From Actinocorallia populi (GTDB lineage: Bacteria; Actinomycetota; Actinomycetes; Streptosporangiales; Streptosporangiaceae), in contig NZ_PVZV01000007.1 of the NCBI RefSeq assembly GCF_002995495.1, positions 434,001 to 498,000 on the forward strand: 64,000 nucleotides of DNA. The letters are read 5' to 3'. Both the position numbers and the translations under genes were made by a program. The notes beneath the pieces were generated by a model, which searched no databases, was not told the origin of the DNA, and saw only the letters and a program-made list of their open reading frames with translations. Positions 9,164-16,981 of the stretch are shown one piece after another. How positions within the stretch are numbered: the stretch's first letter is position 1; each line of letters opens with the position of its first letter.

Positions 9164-10206
9164 CGGCACCGCGCACATTCCTCGCAGCCGCTCTGAGCGG
9201 CGCGCTGATGCTCGGGCTGGGCGGCTGCGGGGTCGTGGGAGAGGACGGCGGCTATCCGGTGGTCGTCTACTTCGAGAAGACCCCGGCGCTGTACGAGGCG
9301 TCCCGCGTCAAGGTGATGGGCTCGAACGTGGGCGTCGTGGAGGACCTGCGGATCGAGGACGACAAGGTCCGCGTCCGGTTGAGGGTCGACTCCGGTGTCC
9401 CGCTGCCCTCCGGGGTGCGGGCGACGATCGCCGCGGAGAGCGCCATCGGCGAGCGCAGCGTCATCCTCTTCCCCGCCTGGAGGCCCGGCGACGGGCGCGA
9501 GAAGCCCGGAGCCGTCATCCCGATCGAGCGGACCGAGCCGGCCGTGGAGATCGACGAGGCGCTGACGGCCTTCACCGACCTCGCCGAGTCGGTGGATCCC
9601 GCGAAGGTCTCCCGGCTTGTCGGGACCGGTGCGGACCTGGTGGAGGGCCGGGGCGACTCGATCAACCGGGCGCTCTCCACCACCTCGGAGCTCGCCGACG
9701 ACCTGGCGGCGCAGGACGAGCGGCTCGTCTCGGTGGCCGAGGGGCTGCGGGACCTGTCCTCCTCGCTCAACGACAGGGACGAGAAGCTGCGCAGGCTCAT
9801 CGACTCCTTCGCGACGGTGAGCGGGCAGCTCGCCGACGAGCGCACCCGGCTGAAGAACTTCCTCGTCGGCCTGGAGACGCTCATCCGCACGGGCGATGTG
9901 GTCATCAGGGCCTACCGGGAGAAGCTGCCGACCACCCTGGTGAAGACCTCGACCCTGGTGATGACGCTCAAGGCCAACAGCGCCTCGCTGGCCAAGACGA
10001 TCACCGGTCTGGCGCGCTTCACCGACCTCGCCGTCAGCACCTGGGACCGCGAGAACGACGTGTCGGCCATCCGGATCCAGCTGAACGCCACCATGCGGAT
10101 CTGGCTCCAGCCGATCTTCGACGCCATGAACTGGGGCGAGGTGCCGTGCCTGGAGAGGCCGATCGGCAACTGCGCCGGCGAGACGGTGGAGAGGGGCGGC
10201 TCGTGA
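9160..10206 (+). CDS. mceD: MCE family lipoprotein, fourth position (MceD)
   Basis: A 348-residue Mce protein. Its N-terminus is a lipoprotein signal: a basic start, a hydrophobic core and a canonical lipobox L-G-G-C with acylated Cys23. The MCE domain follows (VKVMGSNVGVVEDLRIE, IGERSVILFP), then a long helical region. In the mycobacterial operons best studied, the fifth gene is the lipoprotein; here the fourth has the clearest lipobox. It overlaps mceC by 4 nt (ATGA). Confidence 0.9.
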   Translation: MTAPRTFLAAALSGALMLGLGGCGVVGEDGGYPVVVYFEKTPALYEASRVKVMGSNVGVVEDLRIEDDKVRVRLRVDSGVPLPSGVRATIAAESAIGERSVILFPAWRPGDGREKPGAVIPIERTEPAVEIDEALTAFTDLAESVDPAKVSRLVGTGADLVEGRGDSINRALSTTSELADDLAAQDERLVSVAEGLRDLSSSLNDRDEKLRRLIDSFATVSGQLADERTRLKNFLVGLETLIRTGDVVIRAYREKLPTTLVKTSTLVMTLKANSASLAKTITGLARFTDLAVSTWDRENDVSAIRIQLNATMRIWLQPIFDAMNWGEVPCLERPIGNCAGETVERGGS

Positions 10207-11198
10207 GAAGGCTGGTCGCGGTCGTGGCGGTCTCGGCCGCCGTGCTGTCCTCCGGCGCCTGCTCGGTGCAGACGCTGGGGGCGCCCAAGGGCGACTTCGT
10301 GCTGTACGCGGTGTTCGACGACGTGCAGAACCTCGTCGCCGGGCACTCGGTGCAGATCTCCGACGTGCCGGTCGGCTCGGTGGCCGAGGTCCGCCTGGAC
10401 GGCTACCGGGCCAGGGTGACCATGTCGATCGTCGACGGGGTCCGCGTCCCCGCGGGGACGACCGCGACCCTGGCCAAGGCGTCGCTGCTGGGCGAGAACC
10501 TCGTCCGGCTCGACCCGCCGCCGGACCCGGGCGCGCGGTTCCTGGCCAGCGGGGCGACGATCGCCGAGACCGCCGTCCAGCCGGGCCTGGAGCAGGTGAG
10601 CGAGCGGGTCGCCCCGGTCATCGCCGCGCTGGGCGGGCAGGACCTGAACGAGATCGTCACCGGTCTGTCCACCGGCCTGGAGGGCCAGGGCCCCCGGCTC
10701 AACGAGATCATCGATCAGGCCGCCGAGATCTCCGACGACTACGCCGCGGCCAACCGGGACCTGGCCGAGGTGATCGACGGCATGGGGCGGCTCGGCCGGT
10801 CGCTGGCCGAGAGCGGTCCCGCGCTCGACCGGCTGCCCGGCCTGCTGGTCGAGACCACGGCCCGGGTCGAGAAGGACCGCGGGGAGCTCAAGCAGGCGGT
10901 GAAGGACCTCACCGAGATGGCCTCGGCGGTCAACGCGCAGGTGGGCGCCGAGCACGGCGAGCGGCTGCGCCGGCTGCTGCTGCGGCTCGACGCCGTCCTC
11001 GGCAAGATGATCAAGGGCAAGGACCAGCTCAAGGCGTTCACCGCCGGCATCCTCGACGGCTTCGCCAAGGCGCCCTCGATGACCAACGAGGGCCAGGCCC
11101 TCATCCATGTGTGGCTGAACGGCTTCCTGCCCGCCGCCCCGGCCCGCGGGCGGCCGGACTTCGCCGACACGCTCGAGGAGTTGATGGGACCGAGATGA
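10203..11198 (+). CDS. mceE: MCE family protein, fifth position, probable lipoprotein (MceE)
   Basis: A 331-residue protein starting at GTG 10203, which overlaps the mceD stop (GTGA). The start gives a short export signal ending S-S-G-A-C with Cys20, a weaker lipobox than mceD's because Ser rather than Leu is at -3. The MCE domain (VQISDVPVGSVAEVRLD, SLLGENLVRLDPP) is followed by helical repeats. An ATG 57 bp upstream would bury the signal peptide inside an odd extension and is rejected. Confidence 0.9.
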   Translation: MRRLVAVVAVSAAVLSSGACSVQTLGAPKGDFVLYAVFDDVQNLVAGHSVQISDVPVGSVAEVRLDGYRARVTMSIVDGVRVPAGTTATLAKASLLGENLVRLDPPPDPGARFLASGATIAETAVQPGLEQVSERVAPVIAALGGQDLNEIVTGLSTGLEGQGPRLNEIIDQAAEISDDYAAANRDLAEVIDGMGRLGRSLAESGPALDRLPGLLVETTARVEKDRGELKQAVKDLTEMASAVNAQVGAEHGERLRRLLLRLDAVLGKMIKGKDQLKAFTAGILDGFAKAPSMTNEGQALIHVWLNGFLPAAPARGRPDFADTLEELMGPR

Positions 11199-12472
11199 GG
11201 CCGCGCATCCTGCTCAACCTCGGCGTCTTCGCCGTCCTGGGCGTCGTCATGCTCGTCTGGGCCGGCGCCACGCTGCTGCCGATCCGGATCGGGGAGCGCA
11301 CCTTCCAGGTGCGCGTGGAGTTCGAGTCCTTCCCCGGCCTGCGCGAGGACCTGGAGGTCGACTACCTCGGCGTCAAGATCGGGCGGGTCGACCGCATCGC
11401 GTTGCGCACCGGCCGGGTCGACGTGACCGTGGAGATCGACGAGGGCGTCGAGGTGCCGCGTGACGCCACCGCGCAGGTGCTGCGCAAGTCCGCGGTCGGC
11501 GAGCCCTACGTGGAGTTCTCGCCGCCCGCCTCCCGCGGCGGCGGGCTGCTGGCGGACGGCGACGTCGTCCCGCTGGCCAACACCAAGGTCGCCGTCGAGT
11601 ACCAGCGGCTCTTCGACAGTGCCGGGGAGCTGCTGAAAGCGGTGAAGCCCGCCGACATCAAGACGCTGACCGGCGAGCTGGCGACCGGCCTGGAAGGGCA
11701 GGGCGACCCGCTGCGGGACACCGTCGCCGACCTCGACCAGCTCACCGGGACGCTGGCGGAGAACTCCGGCGTGCTCGACGCGCTGGCCGTCCATCTCACC
11801 CAGCTGGCGGGCACCCTGGCGGGTTCGCGGACGCGGCTGGCCTCCGGGCTCGACGACCTGGCCGCGTTCACCGGGACGCTCAGCGGCTCCCGCGCCGAGC
11901 TCGACAGCCTGCTCGACCGCTCGCCCGGCTTCCTCGAGCAGGTGAACGGACTGCTGGAGGAGTCCAAGCCCGGCGCGCGCTGCCTGCTCACCGCGCTGGA
12001 GACCGAAGGCGCACCGCTGTTCACCGACCGGAACGCCAAGGAGCTCGAGCGGGCGCTCACCAGCATGCACAAGGACTTCCCGGTGATCGCCGACCACATC
12101 CTCATCACCCGGCCCGAAGGCATGTACGCCAAGGTCAAGCTGGTGCTCACGCTGGCCGGTCCCGTCTCCAACGCCGAGGAGTACGCCACGGAGCTGGCCG
12201 CCCCGGCCGTTCCGCCGGTCTACTACTGCAAGACCGGGACCGAGCAGCGGAGCGCGGCGCCCGAGGGCCCCGCCCGCGAGAACGCCCCCTCCACCGCCGC
12301 GCAGGACCGCGCGGCACCCCAGCCGTTCACCACGGTCGTCCCCCGGGCCGCCGACTCCGCGGACGAAGGGCCGGGGAACTGGCTGACGCTGCTGCCGATC
12401 GTCGCCGGCTCCCTCGTCCTGCTCGGCGTCGCCGCCCACACCGTCCGCCGTTTCCGAAACACGTCCCGCTGA
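11195..12472 (+). CDS. mceF: MCE family protein, sixth position (MceF)
   Basis: A 425-residue Mce protein, the longest of the six. It has an N-terminal anchor (LLNLGVFAVLGVVMLVWAGATLL), an MCE domain (VDYLGVKIGRVDRIAL, SAVGEPYVEFSPP), a helical middle, a low-complexity linker (about 370-395) and a second membrane helix at the very C-terminus (LLPIVAGSLVLLGVAAHTV) with a basic end. A C-terminal helix is common in MceF-type proteins. It overlaps mceE by 4 nt (ATGA) and is 17 bp from the next gene. Confidence 0.92.
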   Translation: MRPRILLNLGVFAVLGVVMLVWAGATLLPIRIGERTFQVRVEFESFPGLREDLEVDYLGVKIGRVDRIALRTGRVDVTVEIDEGVEVPRDATAQVLRKSAVGEPYVEFSPPASRGGGLLADGDVVPLANTKVAVEYQRLFDSAGELLKAVKPADIKTLTGELATGLEGQGDPLRDTVADLDQLTGTLAENSGVLDALAVHLTQLAGTLAGSRTRLASGLDDLAAFTGTLSGSRAELDSLLDRSPGFLEQVNGLLEESKPGARCLLTALETEGAPLFTDRNAKELERALTSMHKDFPVIADHILITRPEGMYAKVKLVLTLAGPVSNAEEYATELAAPAVPPVYYCKTGTEQRSAAPEGPARENAPSTAAQDRAAPQPFTTVVPRAADSADEGPGNWLTLLPIVAGSLVLLGVAAHTVRRFRNTSR

Positions 12473-12489
12473 CCCACCAGGAGACCAAG

Positions 12490-13206
12490 ATGACGACGAA
12501 GGCCGAAGACGTCGACGAGGACGTCGTCTCCGAGGACGTCACCGAAGAGGCTCCCGCCGAGGAGCCGCCGCAGAAGGAGACCGCGGAGGAGACCGCCGAG
12601 GAGCCTCCTTCGAAGGAGCCGCCGCCGGAGCAGGCGGGCGGCGGACCGCGTTTCCCGCGCGGCAGGGTCCTGCTGGTCGCCGCCGCCGTCCTCGTCCTGG
12701 TCGCCTCGGTGACGACGGCGGTGGTGCAGTGGCGGGAGGCCGACCGCCTCGGCGAGGCCGCCCGCACCGAGCAGCTCGTCCGCACCAGGTCCGCCGAGTT
12801 CAGCCAGGCCCTCCTCGCCTACCGGCACACCGACCTGGACCAGGCCCGCGAACGCATCCGCTCGCTGTCCTCGGAGGACTTCGGCCGCAGTTACGAGACC
12901 GCCTTCGACGGCCTCGCCGACGTCATCAAGAAGTACGAGGCCGACGCGAAGGCCACCGTCCGCGACATCTACGTCAACGAGGTCGACGGCCAGCGCGCCA
13001 AGACCCTCATCGTCCTGGACACCGAGGTCCACAGCACCGCCGGCGTCCGCCGCGTCCTCGGCACGAAACTCCTCCTGGAACTCGTCCAGGAGAAGGGCGC
13101 CTGGAAGGTCGACTCCCTGACCACCCTCGCCGCCGACGACGAGAGCCTGACCAACCCCGACGGCACCACCGAGAAGCCCGCCGGCGAGGATCCCAAGACC
13201 CCCTGA
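12490..13206 (+). CDS. Mce-associated membrane protein
   Basis: A 238-residue protein with an acidic Glu/Pro-rich N-terminus (1-58), one membrane helix (about 60-80, VLLVAAAVLVLVASVTTAVV) and an extracytoplasmic domain with the fold and length of Mas proteins (SAEFSQALLAYRHTDLDQ ... VNEVDGQRAKTLIVLD). Mas proteins stabilise or accessorise Mce importers. It begins 17 bp after mceF behind an AGGAG ribosome site and ends the operon just before a terminator. A short acidic tail follows residue 220. Confidence 0.88.
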   Translation: MTTKAEDVDEDVVSEDVTEEAPAEEPPQKETAEETAEEPPSKEPPPEQAGGGPRFPRGRVLLVAAAVLVLVASVTTAVVQWREADRLGEAARTEQLVRTRSAEFSQALLAYRHTDLDQARERIRSLSSEDFGRSYETAFDGLADVIKKYEADAKATVRDIYVNEVDGQRAKTLIVLDTEVHSTAGVRRVLGTKLLLELVQEKGAWKVDSLTTLAADDESLTNPDGTTEKPAGEDPKTP

Positions 13207-13222
13207 ACTCCCGCCGCACGCG

Positions 13223-13248
13223 AAAGGCTCCCCTTGCCGGGAGCCTTT
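13223..13248. terminator. Bidirectional terminator between mce operon and convergent gene
   Basis: Perfect 10-bp stem AAAGGCTCCC/GGGAGCCTTT with a 6-nt loop, flanked by A and T bases on both sides so that it could end transcription from either direction. Confidence 0.85.
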
Positions 13249-13249
13249 C

Positions 13250-14179
13250 CTAACCGGTCCGGCGTGCGCGGCCCGCCGCGAAGAGCAGCATGCCGACGAC
13301 GCTCACCGTGGTGATCCACATGCCCGGCAGCAGGGACTGGCTCTCGGTGGCCTCCAGCAGCCTGAAGCTCTCCACGTCGTACTCCCAGGCCTGCCGGAGC
13401 GTCTCCGGGTCCCCCGGCTCCCAGGTCAGCTGCTGGGCCGTCGAGGACAGGATGTCCGGCAGCAGCCAGCACGCCACGCCGAGCGCGAGCCCCGCCGAGA
13501 CGTCCCGCCTGGCCGTGAAGGCGGCCAGCGCCAGCATTCCCGCGGCCACCAGCGCCGCGGCGACCGCGGAAACGCTGGCGGGCAGCCCGACCTCCTCCTT
13601 GAAGAGCGTGCAGCAGTCCAGGTGGTCGGAGACCCTCTCCCCGTCCTGGGACCAGGTCGTCGTCGTCCGGACCCACGGCAGCCACTCCCCGAGCAGCCCC
13701 AGCAAGGCCAGGCAGGCCCCGGCCACCGCCCACGACGGCCCTCCCCCGGCCGACCGCGGCCACCCGCCCCGCGCCAGCGCCGCGAACGCCGCCACCGCCG
13801 CCATCACCAGCAGCACGTGCGCGGTCCGCAACACCACGAACCCCGGCCCCATGCCCCCCTGCCCGCTGAGCGCGAACTCGATGTCCCCCACCGCGTTCGA
13901 CCACGCGAACGGCGCGTAGGCCACGACCAGCCCGGCCGCCACCCCGAACGTCCGCCGGAACGGCATCATCCCCGCCGCCGCGACCACCAGCACCAGCTCG
14001 GGCACGTACCGGAAGGCCCCCGCCCCCTCCCCCAGCAGCCCCGGCCCCTCCCCGAACTGCGGGACCAGGCTCCCCGCCACGGCCATCCCCGCCGCCACCG
14101 CCGTGAGCGCGGCGGCCGCGTGCTCCGCCCCCCGCCCGCTCCCCGCGCCCTTGCCCATGGCGTATCCGACATCACCCAT
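13250..14179 (-). CDS. Multi-pass membrane protein of unknown function
   Basis: A 309-residue protein with about seven to eight hydrophobic segments (for example AAALTAVAAGMAVAGSLV, LVLVVAAAGMMPF, AHVLLVMAAVAAFAALA, AVAGACLALLGLLGEWLPWV). A predicted outside loop holds a CC pair (DHLDCCTLF). No family motif was recognised. The ATG at 14179 follows a GGAAGGGAG ribosome site. It stands alone, convergent with the mce operon and sharing its terminator. Confidence 0.7.
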   Translation of the reverse strand: MGDVGYAMGKGAGSGRGAEHAAAALTAVAAGMAVAGSLVPQFGEGPGLLGEGAGAFRYVPELVLVVAAAGMMPFRRTFGVAAGLVVAYAPFAWSNAVGDIEFALSGQGGMGPGFVVLRTAHVLLVMAAVAAFAALARGGWPRSAGGGPSWAVAGACLALLGLLGEWLPWVRTTTTWSQDGERVSDHLDCCTLFKEEVGLPASVSAVAAALVAAGMLALAAFTARRDVSAGLALGVACWLLPDILSSTAQQLTWEPGDPETLRQAWEYDVESFRLLEATESQSLLPGMWITTVSVVGMLLFAAGRARRTG

Positions 14180-14317
14180 TTCCGCTCCCTTCCAGAGGAG
14201 ATCCTGCCGCTCTGCGTCCTTCTCGGGAAGCGGGCGGAGCCTCAGGAGTCCCGGCGACCGGCGGGCCGGGTGCGGAGGCCGGTTCTCACGGCTCGGGAAC
14301 GGCGGGATTCCCGCGGG

Positions 14318-15040
14318 TCACGCCGCCGACGACCTGGCGAGGTAGACGGTGTTGGTGGCTTCGCCGCCCTGGAGGTGGTTGGGGAAGGCGACGACGCGGG
14401 CGTGCGGCTCGACGAACACCTCGGCGAGGACGGCGATGAAGTCCTCCTCCGGCGGGTCGTTGGACCACAGGGCGAACACCCCTCCCGGGCGCAGCCGGGC
14501 GGACAGCCGCCGCAGCCCCTCGGGCCGGTAGAACGCGGCGTGCCCCGGATGCAGCACGTGGCCGGGGGCATGGTCGATGTCGACGATGACGGCGTCGAAG
14601 CTCCGGTCCCCGTCCTGCGGGTCGAAGCCGTCGCCGGCCTCGACCATCGCGAAGAAGTCGCCGCGGACCAGGCGGCAGCGGGGGTCGGCGGTCAGCTCCG
14701 CGCCCAGGGGGATCAGGCCCCGCTCGTGCCAGTCGATCACCTCGCCGAGCGCCTCGACCACGATCATGGACCGCACGCGCGGGTCGTCCAGGACGGCCCG
14801 CGCGGTGTAGCCCAGGCCGAGCCCGCCCACGACCACGTCGAGACGCTCCCCGGGCAGTTGCGCCAGCGCCAGCTCGGCGAGGGCGACCTCCCCCGCGGTG
14901 AACAGGCTCGACATGAGGAAGTCCTCGTCGAGCTTGATCTCGAACACGTCGGCGCCCAGGACGGGGTCCCGGCGCCGGCGCAGGCTGATGTCGCCCTTGG
15001 GCGTGGGCTCGTAGGCCAGTTCCTCGAATCGTGCGCTCAT
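14318..15040 (-). CDS. Spermidine synthase-like methyltransferase-fold protein
   Basis: A 240-residue Rossmann protein of the polyamine aminopropyltransferase-like group. The SAM/dcSAM-binding loop VVVGGLGLGYTA, the acidic strand-2 end (VEALGEVIDWH), a DFF loop and VIVDIDHAP correspond to the family's core. The N-terminal beta domain is short and the full catalytic set for putrescine cannot be confirmed, so it may be another transferase. ATG 15040 is chosen over an ATG 36 bp upstream because GGGGA precedes it at the right spacing. Confidence 0.7.
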   Translation of the reverse strand: MSARFEELAYEPTPKGDISLRRRRDPVLGADVFEIKLDEDFLMSSLFTAGEVALAELALAQLPGERLDVVVGGLGLGYTARAVLDDPRVRSMIVVEALGEVIDWHERGLIPLGAELTADPRCRLVRGDFFAMVEAGDGFDPQDGDRSFDAVIVDIDHAPGHVLHPGHAAFYRPEGLRRLSARLRPGGVFALWSNDPPEEDFIAVLAEVFVEPHARVVAFPNHLQGGEATNTVYLARSSAA

Positions 15041-15110
15041 CGGGTCCCCTGTTCGTCCACCGGTGCGGTCGCCCACAAGTCTTCCGCAGGCGAAGGACCG
15101 TTCCGGGCGG

Positions 15111-15563
15111 TCAGGCCACGCAGAACTCGTTGCCCTCCGGGTCGGCCATGACCCACCAGTGGCCGGCCGGGCCCTGGTCCACCTCGCGGACGCGGGTGGC
15201 GCCCAGGCCTTCCAGGCGTGCCACCAGTTCGTCGCGGCCGCCGGGCTCGCTGTGGACGTCCAGGTGCAGGCGGTTCTTGACCGTCTTGGGCTCGGGCACG
15301 TTCTGGAAGAGCAGGCGGCGGCCGTGGCCGACGCCGCTGAGCTCGTCGAACGGGTCGTCGGGGTGGCGAATCCCGGCGTAGCCGCGGAAGACCCTGCGCC
15401 CGCGGTGCTCGGCGACCGCCTCCGCCTCCAGGTGCCCGGCGGCCAGCAGCCGCTCGATGAGCGGGCCGGGGTCCTCCACCTCGTAGCCCAGGGCCGCCGC
15501 CCAGAAGTCCGCGAGCGCGGGCGCGTCGGCGCTGTCGACGACCAGCTTCCAGTTCAGTGTCAT
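15111..15563 (-). CDS. VOC (glyoxalase/bleomycin-resistance fold) family protein
   Basis: A 150-residue protein with two beta-alpha-beta-beta-beta modules: WKLVVDSADAPALADFWAAALGYEV at the N-terminus and RLHLDVH plus WWVMADPEGNEFCV at the C-terminus, the usual vicinal-oxygen-chelate pattern. Function cannot be assigned; such proteins include lactoylglutathione lyases and drug-binding proteins. The ATG at 15563 has no ribosome site. It lies 7 nt after TATAAA and inside a perfect palindrome, so the mRNA is probably leaderless and tightly repressed at its own start. Confidence 0.85.
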   Translation of the reverse strand: MTLNWKLVVDSADAPALADFWAAALGYEVEDPGPLIERLLAAGHLEAEAVAEHRGRRVFRGYAGIRHPDDPFDELSGVGHGRRLLFQNVPEPKTVKNRLHLDVHSEPGGRDELVARLEGLGATRVREVDQGPAGHWWVMADPEGNEFCVA

Positions 15564-15587
15564 GTAACCATTTATAGTGGTTACATG
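15561..15587. promoter_or_regulatory. Perfect 27-bp palindromic operator over the VOC gene start
   Basis: Ten-base arms CATGTAACCA and TGGTTACATG flank the 7-bp spacer TTTATAG. The left arm contains the start codon of the VOC gene. On the minus strand TATAAA sits exactly 7 nt before the ATG, so a bound repressor would cover both the -10 box and the start. The cognate regulator is not adjacent. Confidence 0.7.
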
Positions 15588-15623
15588 ATCTCCCCGCAAC
15601 CGGCGCGCCGCGAGGCCGGAGGC

Positions 15624-16934
15624 TCAACCCGAAACGGGGAAGTTGCTGCGGAAGACGCCGTGCGGGTCGTGGCGGCGCTTGATGCCGCGCAGCCGGGTCA
15701 GCGCGGCGGGGGTGAAGGCGTCGGCCGCGGTCTCCTCGGGGTTGAGGAAGGTGAAGGGCTTGCGGCCGCTGACGGGCAGGGCTTCGGCGAGTCCGCGCTG
15801 CCTGGCGGTGACGGCCCGGGCGGTGGCGGGGTCGGTCGGGATGCCGAACATGTAGAGGGCGTAGGGCTCGGTGAGCGGGCCGTGGGGGCTGTCGGACGGG
15901 CGGGCGAACACGCCGCCCAGGTGCCGGATCTGCACGCTCAGCAGCGGGGCGATGGGGTCGGCCTGCAACGTCTTGGCCGCGGTGTCGTCGAGTGCGGTCA
16001 GCAGTTCGGCGCGCGAGATGCCGGGTCCGGGGTCGGTGGGCTCGGCGGTGATGGTCCCGATCTCGGAGACCGGCATCATCCTTCTGCCGTCGGACAGCGG
16101 ACCGGGCAGGCCGTCCAGCGGGGCGAGCAGGGCGCGCGCCTCGTCCTCCCCGCCGAGGTGGGTGACGTCGACGGCGACCATGGGGTCGGCGCCGGGGAAG
16201 TGCAGCAGATCCAGCCAGGCGGTCAGCCCGTCGGGCGCCGTGGCGGTGATCCGCCGGTAGGCGTCCAGCACGGCCGGGGCGTGCTCGGCCGTCCACAGGA
16301 CCCGGCCGCCGTACAGGTGCGGCGCGGGGTGCAGGGCCAGCTCGAGGGCGGTGACGATCGCGAAGTCGCCGCCTCCGCCGCGCAGCGCCCAGAACAGGTC
16401 GGGGTCGGCGTCGGCGGTGACGCGCCGCCGCCCTCCCTCGGCGTCGACGATGTCGAAGGCCGTGACGTTGTCGGCGACCCAGCCGTGGGCGCGGCCGAAC
16501 CAGCTCAGCCCGCCGCCGAGGGCGACGCCGGTGACGCTGACGACCGGGGAGCTGCCGGGCAGGCCGGTCAGCCCGTGCGGTGCGGCGGCGGCCTGCACCC
16601 TGCCGGAGGCCACGCCCGCGCCGACGTGGGCGCGGCGGGCGTCCGGGTCGATCCGCAGGGCGTCCAGCCGGGCGGTGCGCAGGAGGATGGTGCCGTCGGT
16701 GCGGCCGGTGGCGCCGTGCCCGTTCGGCTGCGTCGCCACGCTCAGGCCGGCGGAGCGGGCGTACCGGACCAGGGCGGCGACGTCGTCGGCGTCCGCCGCC
16801 TCCACCACGGCCGCCACCGGTTGCTCGACGGCCAGGTTCCAGGCGCGGCGCGCGGTGTCGAACCCGGCGTCCCCGGGCAGCAAAACCCGTCCGCGGACGG
16901 CGGAGTGCAGAGTGCTCATGATCGTCTTCGTCAT
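15624..16934 (-). CDS. FAD-linked oxidase (berberine-bridge-enzyme-like)
   Basis: A 436-residue protein. The N-terminal FAD_binding_4 (PCMH) domain covers about 25-200 (VEAADADDVAALVRYARSAGL, QPNGHGATG, VGAGVASGRV, GVALGGGLSWFGRAHG, DPDLFWALRGGGGDFAIVT). A C-terminal BBE motif carries NPEE and RLRGIKRRHDPHGVFRSNFP. Most BBE-like enzymes attach FAD covalently through His and sometimes Cys; the His in PNGHGATG is present. It oxidises an unknown alcohol or sugar-like substrate. The start at 16934 is 7 nt after TAGTGT and has no ribosome site, so it is probably leaderless. It is divergent from a MocR regulator, its likely controller. Confidence 0.88.
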   Translation of the reverse strand: MTKTIMSTLHSAVRGRVLLPGDAGFDTARRAWNLAVEQPVAAVVEAADADDVAALVRYARSAGLSVATQPNGHGATGRTDGTILLRTARLDALRIDPDARRAHVGAGVASGRVQAAAAPHGLTGLPGSSPVVSVTGVALGGGLSWFGRAHGWVADNVTAFDIVDAEGGRRRVTADADPDLFWALRGGGGDFAIVTALELALHPAPHLYGGRVLWTAEHAPAVLDAYRRITATAPDGLTAWLDLLHFPGADPMVAVDVTHLGGEDEARALLAPLDGLPGPLSDGRRMMPVSEIGTITAEPTDPGPGISRAELLTALDDTAAKTLQADPIAPLLSVQIRHLGGVFARPSDSPHGPLTEPYALYMFGIPTDPATARAVTARQRGLAEALPVSGRKPFTFLNPEETAADAFTPAALTRLRGIKRRHDPHGVFRSNFPVSG

Positions 16935-16941
16935 GGACACC

Positions 16942-16973
16942 ACACTAGAACCGGGAAAGACCTTGGATAAGGT
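16942..16973. promoter_or_regulatory. Overlapping divergent promoters with a palindrome (FAD oxidase / MocR)
   Basis: For the oxidase, the -10 TAGTGT (minus strand, 16942-16947) is 7 nt from its ATG. For the regulator, TAAGGT (16968-16973) is 8 nt from ATG 16982. The palindrome ACCTT-GGAT-AAGGT at 16960-16973 overlaps the regulator's -10 and the expected -35 of the oxidase, placing one bound dimer where it could control both. Confidence 0.45.
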
Positions 16974-16981
16974 GCATTCCC

